Source of the DNA: Hyphomicrobiales bacterium
GTDB lineage: Bacteria; Pseudomonadota; Alphaproteobacteria; Rhizobiales; Beijerinckiaceae
Assembly: GCA_015655535.1 (NCBI GenBank)
Contig: JAATEW010000366.1
Location: 1-18,396, forward strand
DNA: 18,396 bases
Direction: 5' to 3'
The notes under the pieces were generated by a model. That model was not told the DNA's origin. It made no database searches and was given only the letters and a program-made list of their open reading frames with translations. Positions 1-6,863 of the stretch are shown piece after piece. Within the stretch, counting starts at the first letter, position 1. Each line of letters starts with the position of its first letter. The translations under genes were made by a program, and so were the position numbers.

Positions 1-728
1 CGGATCGCCCAGACCATTTTCTCGACCTCTTCGGCGACCGAAGACGTTACGGCCGAATTGCCGATATTGGCATTCACCTTCACCAGAAAATTGCGGCCGA
101 TGATCATCGGCTCAAGCTCGGGGTGATTGATATTGGCGGGGATGATGGCGCGGCCGCGGGCGATTTCATCGCGCACGAATTCCGGCGTGACGAAGGCCGG
201 GATCGATGCGCCGAAATGTTCGCCATCGGCAAGACGCGCCTCGGCGCCTTCGACCATCTGCGCGCGGCCGAGATTTTCACGATGCGCGACGAAGATCATC
301 TCTTCGGTGATGATCCCGGCCCTGGCATATTCATATTGCGTGACGATCTTCTCGGGGTCGCCAACGCGCGGCGAGGTCGCGGCGGGGCATGGCGGCACGA
401 GCCTTTCCGGCGAGACCGAGCCATTGTCCTCCGGCTTTACGGCGCGGCCTCCATAGGTATGGTTATAGCGCTTCGCGAGCCAGGGCGCGCGAATGCGCGG
501 CAGGCCGGCGGCGAGATCGATATGGGCGCCTTCTTCCGAATAGGGGCCTGACGCATCATAGACGCGCACGGGCGGCTCGTTGGCCGACGGATCGAGCGCG
601 ATCTCGCGGAAGGGCACGAGAATGTCGTCGCGGCCTTCGGCGCGATGATAGATCTTGCGCGAGCCGGGCAGAGAGCCGGTCGTGACGCTTTGCGGAACGA
701 GCGTTTCGGGTTTGGGCTGAATGTTCAT
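1..728 (-). CDS. thiC: Phosphomethylpyrimidine synthase ThiC, 5' part (3' end outside window)
   Basis: ThiC is the radical-SAM enzyme that rearranges 5-aminoimidazole ribotide into the hydroxymethylpyrimidine phosphate half of thiamine. About 242 codons are visible, reading leftward off the window edge. Family-typical stretches seen here are PPVRVYDASGPYSEEGAHID, VTQYEYARAGIITEEMIFVA and IIPANINHPELEPMIIGRNF, followed by a VKVNANIGNSAV segment. The C-terminal CX2CX4C iron-sulfur cluster motif would lie beyond base 1, so it cannot be checked. The start at 726-728 (MNIQPKPET) is supported by a GGAGG about 10 bases upstream. No other frame across this stretch looks like a real protein. The gene lies downstream of a TPP riboswitch and a promoter on the same strand, so it is expected to be repressed when thiamine pyrophosphate is abundant. 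Identification is very secure; completeness is unknown. Confidence 0.97.
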   Translation of the reverse strand, partial: MNIQPKPETLVPQSVTTGSLPGSRKIYHRAEGRDDILVPFREIALDPSANEPPVRVYDASGPYSEEGAHIDLAAGLPRIRAPWLAKRYNHTYGGRAVKPEDNGSVSPERLVPPCPAATSPRVGDPEKIVTQYEYARAGIITEEMIFVAHRENLGRAQMVEGAEARLADGEHFGASIPAFVTPEFVRDEIARGRAIIPANINHPELEPMIIGRNFLVKVNANIGNSAVTSSVAEEVEKMVWAI

Positions 729-768
729 GTCGCTTCGTCCTCCGCCGACGTTATGCTTTTATTCCGCT

Positions 769-807
769 CATGATCCCGAAAAGTCGAGCCGACTTTTCGG
801 GATCATG
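769..807. repeat. Perfect 18-bp-arm palindrome between riboswitch and thiC
   Basis: The arms 769-786 and 790-807 are perfect reverse complements around a 3-base loop (core GATCCCGAAAAGTCG). No T-tract follows on either strand, so it does not look like a standard intrinsic terminator. It resembles the GATCCCGAAAAG-type dispersed intergenic palindromes common in Rhizobiales, and related sequence (gggatcatgct) recurs near 6170. It lies inside the thiC leader RNA, where it would form a very stable hairpin about 40 bases before the start codon. Confidence 0.8.
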
Positions 808-863
808 CTGTTGCGAGGCCGGCGCTATGGAGAAGACGGATTTGCGCTTACCGCAAAGGCCGG

Positions 864-939
864 TCCCTGCGCTGGCATTATCCAGTTTCAGGTTCGATGG
901 GTGTGATCTCAGCCGCCGATATAGGCAGCACCCCAGGGC
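864..939 (-). ncRNA. TPP riboswitch (THI element) of thiC
   Basis: On the minus strand this stretch has the conserved parts of a thiamine pyrophosphate riboswitch in order. These are a P1 strand CCCT, then GGGGTGCTGCC, the near-invariant GGCTGAGATCACACCC, then GAACCTGAAACTGGATAA, TGCCAGCGCAGGG, with the closing AGGG pairing back to CCCT. It binds TPP and lies 135 bases ahead of the thiC start codon. A short perfect hairpin (TTTGCG, loop of 5, CGCAAA; 841-857) follows and could belong to the expression platform. No U-tract terminator is visible before thiC, so control by hiding the ribosome binding site is more likely than transcription termination. That mechanism is inferred. Confidence 0.95.
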
Positions 940-945
940 TCAACG

Positions 946-974
946 AACATAGAGCGCAATCATCGGCGCGGCAA
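946..974 (-). promoter_or_regulatory. Likely sigma-70-type promoter of the riboswitch-thiC transcript
   Basis: Read on the minus strand there is a TTGCCG -35 box (969-974), a 17-base spacer and a TATGTT -10 box (946-951). Transcription from here would begin about 7 bases further on, close to base 939, which is where the riboswitch P1 stem begins. That fit between promoter and aptamer is the main support. No experimental evidence is available. Confidence 0.6.
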
Positions 975-1034
975 GCCGTGGATTTCGAAGGCTCGGCTGA
1001 GCAGCATCGAGCCGCTCATCAAAAGTGCGGCAAC

Positions 1035-1062
1035 AAAAAAGCGGGACCTAAGTCCCGCTTTT
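1035..1062 (-). terminator. Intrinsic terminator of the DUF4167 gene
   Basis: On the minus strand an 11-bp perfect stem (AAAAGCGGGAC pairing with GTCCCGCTTTT) with a 4-base loop is followed by a run of T. It starts 29 bases after the DUF4167 stop codon. This is a classic Rho-independent terminator and it insulates the gene from the thiC promoter downstream. Confidence 0.9.
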
Positions 1063-1091
1063 GAATGTGGAGATGAAAGGCGACGGCGGAA

Positions 1092-2090
1092 TTACTCGCC
1101 GACGGGATCCGTCGCTGTGGCTTCGCCGCGAAAATCCTCGTTCGGACCCTCAGCCTTACGGCGGCGGCGGCGCGGGCGCAGAAGATAGTTATCGGCTTCG
1201 CGCTCGGCGTCGGGCTGCATCATGGTGCGCGGCAGGCCTTCGTCACCGGCGCTTTCAATATGGACCTCGGGCTGCAGACGCACGGGCGCGGTGATGAAGG
1301 CCGGCAAAGCGGCTTCATTGTCGGGGATCAGCGGGCGCGGCTCGCGATATTCGCGCCGTCCGCCGCCGCGTGAACCATTGCCGCGCGAGTCCGGATCGCG
1401 GTTCTGACTCTGCCGCTCCTGATAGGGCTGCCTGTCCTGGTAGGTGCGCTCCGGATTGCGGTCCTGGTACGTCCGCTCTTGATTGCGGTCTTGGCCCTGG
1501 AAGCCGCGGTCCTGATTGCGATCTTGATTACGATCCTGACCCTGGAAATTCCGCTCCGGGCGCGGGCCGCGCTCTTGACGTTCAGGCCGCTCGTAATTTT
1601 GCCGGCCGTTATTATGGCTGCCGTTGCCATTATTGTTGTAATAGGGCCGCTCCTGATAGGGCTGAGCCTCGTTGGCCGGAGGCTGCTGCGCGTAGGGTTG
1701 CTGCGTCGCCGCCGCGGGGGCAAAGCGTTCCGGCGGGGACGCGAAGCGATCCGGCAGACCGCCGAAATCGTCCTCATCATCCTCTTCCTCGGTCTCGGCT
1801 TCGCCCGGCTGGCGCTGGTAGCCATAGGCCGCTTGCTGCTGAGCTTGCTGAGCCGCTGCGATCAGCCGGAAATAATGCTCGGCATGCTGGAGGTAGCTTT
1901 CGGCCATCACGGGATCGCCGGAAGATTGGGCATCGCGGGCGAGCTGGAGATATTTTTCGCCAACGTGATGGGCTGTGCCACGGATTTTGACGTCTGGACC
2001 GTTTGATTCGTAGGACCGCGTCAACGGGTTCGGCGCCTTGCGGTTGTTGCTACGCCCGCCGCGCATACGCTTGTTCTGACCTGGTCTCAT
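1092..2090 (-). CDS. DUF4167 domain-containing protein
   Basis: A 332-residue protein of a conserved alphaproteobacterial family of unknown function. The N-terminal ~75 residues carry the conserved part: a basic MRPGQNKRMRGGRSN start, NPLTRSYESNGPDVKIRGTA, and a helical segment ending in YLQHAEHYFRLI. After an acidic patch (TEEEDDEDD, about residues 100-108) residues ~130-250 are low-complexity and rich in Q, N, R, D and Y, with repeated DRNQ/QDRN units. The C-terminus has an LRPRRRRR cluster. The charge pattern suggests nucleic-acid (perhaps RNA) binding and an unfolded tail, which is inference. An in-frame codon 39 bases upstream would add 13 residues, but the start at 2088-2090 has AGGAAC just upstream and matches the family N-terminus. 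In many relatives this gene follows prmC; here about 580 bp separate them. Confidence 0.9.
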   Translation of the reverse strand: MRPGQNKRMRGGRSNNRKAPNPLTRSYESNGPDVKIRGTAHHVGEKYLQLARDAQSSGDPVMAESYLQHAEHYFRLIAAAQQAQQQAAYGYQRQPGEAETEEEDDEDDFGGLPDRFASPPERFAPAAATQQPYAQQPPANEAQPYQERPYYNNNGNGSHNNGRQNYERPERQERGPRPERNFQGQDRNQDRNQDRGFQGQDRNQERTYQDRNPERTYQDRQPYQERQSQNRDPDSRGNGSRGGGRREYREPRPLIPDNEAALPAFITAPVRLQPEVHIESAGDEGLPRTMMQPDAEREADNYLLRPRRRRRKAEGPNEDFRGEATATDPVGE

Positions 2091-2556
2091 TGATGTTCCT
2101 TGAGTGGCAACATAAGCCGCAATCCCCACATCGCCTCACCGGCGTGTTGGTCCAGCCATTGATGAACCGTCTGAATGCGAAGACGCTTGCGGATATGGCT
2201 CTCCGGCCTAGCAAGAATTCCGCGCACGAACAGCCGTGGCTTAGTCCTCAACCCTCGATTGCCTTGGGGTCTCAGAGTTCGGGAAAATCACCTCGACAAC
2301 GCTGTGCCATATCGTCTTGCGGAGATGGAAATCGCTCAATCCGTCATGAGGCCTGTCAGACGGAGGCGATCTCAACACCTTGCCGTGCCATAACATCAGC
2401 AGCGAAAGGTAATTCTTGGCGCGAAGCCTAATCGTTTTCGGCAAAAACGCCAAGTGGTTTCATAGGCGCCCTTCAGAATTATATTTGATGCCTCCGCCCT
2501 GTGGCGAAATTGTCACGCTCACGCTGGCCGAATGGAATCGATTCCAAAGATTGGCC
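2091..2556. other. Gene-poor stretch upstream of the DUF4167 gene
   Basis: No convincing gene is seen. Short open frames on both strands (for example minus 2241-2453, 70 codons) show no recognisable motif and no good ribosome binding site. The right end has a 14-bp perfect palindrome, TGGAATCGATTCCA (2533-2546). The promoter of the DUF4167 gene must lie in here, but no convincing -35/-10 pair could be picked. A decayed gene remnant cannot be excluded. Confidence 0.4.
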
Positions 2557-2664
2557 TAGAGCCTTTTTGGTTCTGATTGAATCAGAACCGAGGCTCTATG
2601 AATTTGTTTTTGATGCGCTTTACTTCACGCAAAGCATCATCCGCTTCGCTCGAAACGCTTTAGA
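2557..2664. repeat. Dispersed Rhizobiales-type intergenic repeat after prmC
   Basis: It begins with an imperfect palindrome, TAGAGCC...GGTTCTGATT / AATCAGAACC...GGCTCTA (2557-2598), and continues with a tail containing TTTGTTTTTGATGCGC, TTACTTCACGC, and CGCTTCGCTCGAAACGCTTTAG. This composite layout resembles a dispersed intergenic element seen in many Rhizobiales genomes (recognised from memory, not searched). It ends 10 bases from the prmC stop codon. It may end or stabilise the htpG-prmC transcript. Confidence 0.65.
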
Positions 2665-2674
2665 TTTTAGAAGC

Positions 2675-3559
2675 TCAGGGCTGAATTTCAAGTCCCGCCA
2701 AGATGACGCGTTCGCGCCCAGCCAGATCGCGCCTTCTACCGATGGGTTCCAACCCGCAAGAGCGCAGAATCGAGTCGACAGCGGCAGCTTGGTCCGCGCC
2801 CAACTCGAAGGCCAGAATGCCGCGCGGTGCGAGATGCGACGCGGCTGCCGAGGCTATGGCGCGATAGGCCTCAAGCCCATCCACGCCGCCATCGAGCGCA
2901 AGGCGCGGATCATAGAGCCTGACTTCCGGGTCGAGCCCGGCGACCGCTTCCGCCTCTATATAGGGCGGGTTCGAGACGATTACATCGAAGCGTCCGGAGA
3001 TTGGCGCCAGCCAACGGCCGGCCAGGATGAAAGCGCGGCCGCAGAGACCCAAAGCATCGAGATTTTGTCGGGCGATCGCGCAGGCCGCGGGCGAGAGATC
3101 GACGCCAAAACCGATCGCCCGCGGAAACTGGCGAAGCAGCGCGCCAAGAATTGCGCCCGACCCCGTGCCGAGATCGAGCAGCCGCAAAGCTTCGTTTGCG
3201 CGGCCCCCAAGCGCCGACAGAATCGCCTCGACCAGCGTTTCCGTATCGGGCCTTGGATCAAGCACGGCAGGACCCACGGCATAGGTTTCGCCGAAGAACT
3301 CGCGTCGTCCCAAAATGCGCGACACGGGTTCGCGCGCGAGACGCCGCTTTGCAAAAGCCATCAAGCTGGAGGCTGCCTCGCCGAGCGGCAGATCCGGGTC
3401 GCGCAGGAGCCCGGCATGATCGATGCCGAGCGCCGCGCAGGTGAGCACGCGGGCATCGAGTGCGGCGCTGTCGAGGCCAGCTTTGGTAAAGGCTTCGGTC
3501 AAAGCGCGTTGGGCCTTTGCCCGGCTCATATTGCCATCGAGGGTGAGCGGCGCGCTCAC
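2675..3559 (-). CDS. prmC: Peptide chain release factor N5-glutamine methyltransferase PrmC (HemK)
   Basis: PrmC methylates the glutamine of the GGQ motif in release factors RF1 and RF2 using S-adenosylmethionine, which speeds translation termination. The 294-residue length is normal. Seen are a helical N-terminal domain with LDARVL (~35-40), RREFFG (85-90), RPDTE (103-107), the SAM-binding DLGTGSGAI (129-137), and the catalytic NPPY (197-200), which holds the target glutamine. The proposed start is a GTG (3557-3559) whose bases overlap the htpG TGA stop, so translation is probably coupled to htpG. An internal ATG ten codons later (3527-3529) also fits the family and cannot be excluded. prfA, the usual neighbour, is not in the window; pairing with htpG is less standard. 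Confidence 0.95.
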   Translation of the reverse strand: MSAPLTLDGNMSRAKAQRALTEAFTKAGLDSAALDARVLTCAALGIDHAGLLRDPDLPLGEAASSLMAFAKRRLAREPVSRILGRREFFGETYAVGPAVLDPRPDTETLVEAILSALGGRANEALRLLDLGTGSGAILGALLRQFPRAIGFGVDLSPAACAIARQNLDALGLCGRAFILAGRWLAPISGRFDVIVSNPPYIEAEAVAGLDPEVRLYDPRLALDGGVDGLEAYRAIASAAASHLAPRGILAFELGADQAAAVDSILRSCGLEPIGRRRDLAGRERVILAGLEIQP

Positions 3560-5463
3560 GCCGCCGGCTGGCCGGCTGCCTTGACAAGGATACGCGTCAG
3601 GCGGTCGGCGAATTTCGGCGCATCGGCCGGCTTCTCGCCTTCCATCAGCCGCGCTTCGTCGAAGAGCAGCCAGACGATATCGGCGAAGGCCTCTTTGTCT
3701 TTGCCGCCGACATGGGCCGCGAGCGCGGTCAGCAAGGGATGCGACGGATTGACTTCGAGCACGGGCTTCGAGAGTGCAACGGCCTGGCCGTGTTGCGCCA
3801 GCATTTGCTCAAGCCGCCGGTCGAGACCGCTTTCCGATGCGATGAGGCATGCGGGGCTTTCCGACAGGCGGTCGGACGCCCGCACATCCTCCACGACATC
3901 GGCGAGTTCCTGTTTCATCAGAGCAAGAAGGCTCGCCAATCCGGCGGAAGTTTCCTCGCTCGCAGCCGGCGGCGCACCTTCCTTCAAGGGAATGCTCTTG
4001 ATGTCGGCGACGCCTTGCGAGACGGATTTGAATGGCTTGCCGTCGAAGCCAACCGCGGTGCCGACCCAAAAGGCATCGACGGGATCGGGCAGCAGCAAAA
4101 CCTCGATGCCGCGGGCGCGGAATCCTTCAAGCTGCGGGCTCGATGCAAGCCGCTTCAGATCGTCGCCAAGCAGATAATAGACGGCGGTCTGATTTTCCTT
4201 GAGACCGGCCACGTAATCGGCCAGCGTACGCTTGCCTTCGGGATAGGATGAGGTTGCAAAGCGCGCGAGCTTGAACAGCGTGTCGCGACGCTCCGGGTCT
4301 TCGTAAAGACCTTCCTTCAAGACGCTGCCGAAATGCTCCCAGACCTTGTCGAAGGCGGCTGCGTCGGTTTCGGCCAATTTAGTCAAGTCCTGCAGGATGC
4401 GATTCGTGACGCCCTTCTTGATCGCCGCGAAAAGCGGGCTTTCCTGAATCATCTCGCGTGAGAGATTGAGCGGCAGATCGGCCGTATCGACGACAAGGCT
4501 GACGAAGCGCAGCCATCTCGGCATGATATCGGCGTCGGGCGCGATCAGGACATGGCGCACATAGAGTTTCGAGCGGCCCTTGCGGGCGGGATCGAAGAGA
4601 TCGAAAGGCTGGCTGCCCGGCACGAAGGCGAGCACGGTATATTCATAGCGCCCTTCGGCGCGCCAATGCAGCGTCAGCGCGGGGTCGTCGAATTGGCCCG
4701 AAATGCTGTGATAGAGCTCCTCATATTGCTCCTTTGTGATGCTGCTTTTGGGCTTTTCCCAAAGCGCGCCGCCCTCGCTCAAGACCTTCGGCTCGGCACC
4801 GGGCGAAGCGATCAGTGCGATCGGAATGGCGAGCGCGCCCGAATGTTCGCGAACGATCCGCTCGATGCGATAGTCTTCGAGATAATCCTTCGATCCTTCG
4901 TTGAGGGTCAGGATCACACGCGTGCCCCGTGCGGGGGCTTTATCGAGCGCGAGCGGCGCGATGGAAAATGTGCCCTTGCCGTCCGAACTCCAGACATGAG
5001 CCTCGTCGGAACCCGCGCGGCGCGATTCCACGTCGACATGCTCGGCCACCATGAAGGCTGCGTAGAAGCCGATGCCGAATTGCCCGATCAACTCGGCACC
5101 GACAGGCTGCCCCTCAGTGCTCTCGGCGGTGAGCTTGTCGAGATAGGCCTTCGTGCCCGAGCGCGCGATCGTGCCGAGCGAATCGGACAATTCCTCGGCC
5201 GACATGCCGATCCCATTATCCTCGACGCTGAGCTGTCCAGCTTCCTTGTCGATGGTGATCTTGACGCTGAAAGGCGCCTCGCTTGCCATGAGCGATGGAT
5301 TGGACAGGGCCTCGTAGCGCAATTTCTCGCAGGCATCGGCTGCGTTGGAGAGAAGTTCGCGCAGGAAAATATCGCGGTCCGAATAGACCGAATGAACCAT
5401 CAAATAGAGAAGTCTGGCGACATCCGCCTGAAACACATGCGATTGAGCTTCGACCTCAGACAT
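3556..5463 (-). CDS. htpG: Chaperone protein HtpG (Hsp90 family)
   Basis: HtpG is the bacterial Hsp90, an ATP-driven cytosolic chaperone that acts as a dimer on client proteins. It is 635 residues, close to the E. coli length (about 624). The N-terminal GHKL ATPase shows ELLSNAADA (36-44, the helix with the catalytic glutamate and magnesium-binding asparagine), DNGIGM (82-87), GTIARSGT (97-104) and the lid motif GQFGIGFYAAFMVA (127-140). A middle domain includes NLSREMIQE, and a C-terminal dimerisation region with LEVNPSHPL follows. The ATG at 5461-5463 has GGGGAG about 6 bases upstream. It is the first gene of a two-gene unit with prmC, overlapping it by 4 bp. A heat-shock promoter was looked for but none was convincing. 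Confidence 0.97.
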   Translation of the reverse strand: MSEVEAQSHVFQADVARLLYLMVHSVYSDRDIFLRELLSNAADACEKLRYEALSNPSLMASEAPFSVKITIDKEAGQLSVEDNGIGMSAEELSDSLGTIARSGTKAYLDKLTAESTEGQPVGAELIGQFGIGFYAAFMVAEHVDVESRRAGSDEAHVWSSDGKGTFSIAPLALDKAPARGTRVILTLNEGSKDYLEDYRIERIVREHSGALAIPIALIASPGAEPKVLSEGGALWEKPKSSITKEQYEELYHSISGQFDDPALTLHWRAEGRYEYTVLAFVPGSQPFDLFDPARKGRSKLYVRHVLIAPDADIMPRWLRFVSLVVDTADLPLNLSREMIQESPLFAAIKKGVTNRILQDLTKLAETDAAAFDKVWEHFGSVLKEGLYEDPERRDTLFKLARFATSSYPEGKRTLADYVAGLKENQTAVYYLLGDDLKRLASSPQLEGFRARGIEVLLLPDPVDAFWVGTAVGFDGKPFKSVSQGVADIKSIPLKEGAPPAASEETSAGLASLLALMKQELADVVEDVRASDRLSESPACLIASESGLDRRLEQMLAQHGQAVALSKPVLEVNPSHPLLTALAAHVGGKDKEAFADIVWLLFDEARLMEGEKPADAPKFADRLTRILVKAAGQPAA

Positions 5464-5571
5464 ATTGCTCCCCTGTCACCCTTGAGCCGGGCTCTATAGC
5501 GGCTCTTGCGCCGCGCCGCGCGCCAAAGTCCTAGACCTAGAACAGGGGACGTTCAGGTAGAATCGTTTGGC

Positions 5572-5657
5572 GCGTCATGCGCGGACTTGATCCGCGCATC
5601 CAGGCACGACTCGCCACCCGAGCGCCTGGATGACCGGGTCAAGCCCGGCCATGACGC
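5572..5657. repeat. Dispersed inverted repeat with GCGTCATG...CATCCAGGC arms
   Basis: Two imperfect 34-base arms (5572-5605 and 5624-5657) surround an 18-base loop. Both arms start and end with the same blocks (GCGTCATG and CATCCAGGC on the left; the reverse complements on the right) and contain an inner CTTGAC/CTTGAT palindrome. This matches the style of dispersed intergenic repeats with 'cttgacccg' cores common in Rhizobiales. The left arm is about 110 bases upstream of htpG. Confidence 0.75.
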
Positions 5658-5774
5658 AACTGAAGGTCCGATGCTCTAGCTGTCGGCGCTCATATCGCCG
5701 CACTCGGGGAAAGATTCAAGAAGACTCGTCAAGGAGCCGGGAATCGCCCACGGAAAACGGAGACCGAACGAGAA

Positions 5775-5805
5775 GAGCCGGCCGAAGCGAACTTCGAGCC
5801 GGCTC
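5775..5805. other. GC-rich hairpin with CGAA loop
   Basis: GAGCCGGC-CGAAG, loop CGAA, CTTCG-A-GCCGGCTC forms a 13-bp stem with one bulged base. Neither side has a T-tract and no gene ends beside it. It might be a Rho-dependent stop, a small structured RNA part or another repeat; its function is unknown. Confidence 0.5.
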
Positions 5806-6120
5806 CTGTGCCGCCGCGCTAAACCTAAACTCACTCGAACCAATGGTCCCGGGGGGCTGGGGGGCTGACGAATCCGGGGCGCATCTATCGGGCGGCGCGA
5901 TGACAGATTGAAGTCTCACTTTTCTCTGCGGCAGGTGCTGGGCTGCAAAGCGGCAAAACTATGATTTGCCCGTGCCTTAGCCGGGTATGGCGAGAGCTGA
6001 GGCAGGGGCAAGGGATTGAGCTTTCGAGGCAATTTGAAGGAGCCGCTTGTTTTGACGGCAAATATCACGTTGTCGTTATTCGGAAATCGCCGGGATCGGA
6101 AGGGCGTAGGCCGCGCTTTA

Positions 6121-6180
6121 AGAGCTGTTTCGGTGCTTGAACTTATTCCGAAACGCCTCCAGTTTTTTGGGATCATGCTC
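6121..6180. repeat. Partial dispersed palindromic element upstream of the DUF2794 gene
   Basis: GTTTCGG and CCGAAAC form inverted arms (around 6127-6156) and the stretch continues into TTTTTTGGGATCATGCTCT. The GGGATCATGCT block is shared with the perfect palindrome at 769-807. It looks like a degenerate copy of the GATCCCGAAA family of intergenic repeats. Confidence 0.5.
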
Positions 6181-6266
6181 TGCCGTCGCAAATCCGTTAC
6201 AGAAAGCTTGCCGCAGGGCCCGCTTCGCGCGATCATTGAGGCTTGGTTCCAGCGGATGACGGGCGC

Positions 6267-6665
6267 ATGAGCGATTTGGAGTTGGATGACGATAATCAGG
6301 CCGCGGCCCGGGCCGAGCGGGGAATTTTCCCCATGCAGGCGGCGGCCCGCCAGAAACCGGCGCCTGAAATCGTCTCCTTCGATCGCCAGGAACTGCGCGA
6401 AATTCTGAACCTCTACGGCCGAAAGGTCGCGGAGGGCGAATGGCGCGATTACGCCATCGATTTCAACGCGCAGGGGGCCATCTTCTCGATCTTCCGGCGC
6501 GCCAGCGAATATCCGCTCTACCGCATCTTCAAGAACCCGCGCCTGGCCCGCAAGCAAGGCGCCTATTCCGTCGTCGCCGCGTCGGGGCTCGTCTTGAAGC
6601 GCGGGCATGAGCTGAAAAACGTCATCCGCGTTTTGGACAAGAAGCTGACGCTCGTTTCGGGTTAA
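6267..6665 (+). CDS. DUF2794 domain-containing protein
   Basis: A 132-residue protein of a conserved alphaproteobacterial family with no established function. After an acidic, variable N-terminus (MSDLELDDDNQ) the conserved part runs from about residue 37: VSFDRQELREILNLYGRKVA, EGEWRDYAIDF, AIFSIFRRASEYPLYRIFKN, and a C-terminal HELKNVIRVLDKKL. No membrane segment or signal peptide is visible, so it is probably cytosolic. The ATG at 6267 was chosen over an in-frame TTG at 6243, which has a GAGG too close to it to act as a ribosome binding site; the site before 6267 is also weak. The gene stands alone on the plus strand, followed by a REP-like repeat. The family call is recognised from memory. 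Confidence 0.85.
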   Translation: MSDLELDDDNQAAARAERGIFPMQAAARQKPAPEIVSFDRQELREILNLYGRKVAEGEWRDYAIDFNAQGAIFSIFRRASEYPLYRIFKNPRLARKQGAYSVVAASGLVLKRGHELKNVIRVLDKKLTLVSG

Positions 6666-6682
6666 GCACGAACTCATAGGGG

Positions 6683-6828
6683 TGTGCGAACCCTCTCCCC
6701 TTGCGGGAGAGGGCAGCAGAGGCAGTCTGCCGGGTGAGGGGTTACAGTCTCATCCGGATGGATCGGAACCCCTCATCCGGCTTGCTTCGCAAGCCACCTT
6801 CTCCCGCAAGGGGAGAAGGAAGCGCACA
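6683..6828. repeat. REP-like inverted pair (copy 1, two halves)
   Basis: Between two plus-strand genes lie two opposed copies of one unit. The left unit has CTCTCCCCTTGCGGGAGAG and then GGTGAGGGGTT. The right unit has AACCCCTCATCCGG, GCTTGCTTCGCAAGC and then CTTCTCCCGCAAGGGGAGAAG. Outer hexamers TGTGCG (6683-6688) and CGCACA (6823-6828) extend the symmetry. The same unit recurs at 10861-10919 and 11351-11406. Each unit contains its own small hairpins, as in REP elements. Confidence 0.85.
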
Positions 6829-6863
6829 AATCTTTAACCGCTTCAGCCGGACCATTGAACGAT

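Larger units (their letters stand above)
5464..6266. other. About 800 bp without a supported gene, rich in inverted repeats
   Basis: This stretch lies between the divergent htpG and DUF2794 genes and must hold their promoters. It holds a 34-bp-arm inverted repeat (5572-5657), a GC-rich hairpin (5775-5805) and a partial dispersed element (6121-6180). Open frames here (minus 5716-5919 and minus 5916-6677) have low-complexity, motif-free translations, and the second runs antisense to the DUF2794 gene. No RNA gene was recognised. Confidence 0.5.

Noticed and set aside
769..807. Riboswitch-controlled intrinsic terminator
   Set aside because: The palindrome is strong but no T-run follows on the thiC strand (AGCGGAATAAAAG), so a terminator call is not supported.
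2241..2453. 70-codon minus-strand frame as a small gene
   Set aside because: No ribosome binding site, no motif and uncoded-looking composition. It is noted only as part of a possible remnant.
2501..4177. 558-codon open frame on the plus strand
   Set aside because: It runs antisense to prmC and htpG, both with full motif sets, and its product has no recognisable domain.
4552..5499. 315-codon open frame on the plus strand
   Set aside because: It is antisense to the ATPase domain of htpG. No ribosome binding site or motif supports it.
5916..6677. 253-codon open frame on the minus strand
   Set aside because: It is antisense to the DUF2794 gene over most of its length and its remaining part is motif-free. 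It was not accepted as a gene.
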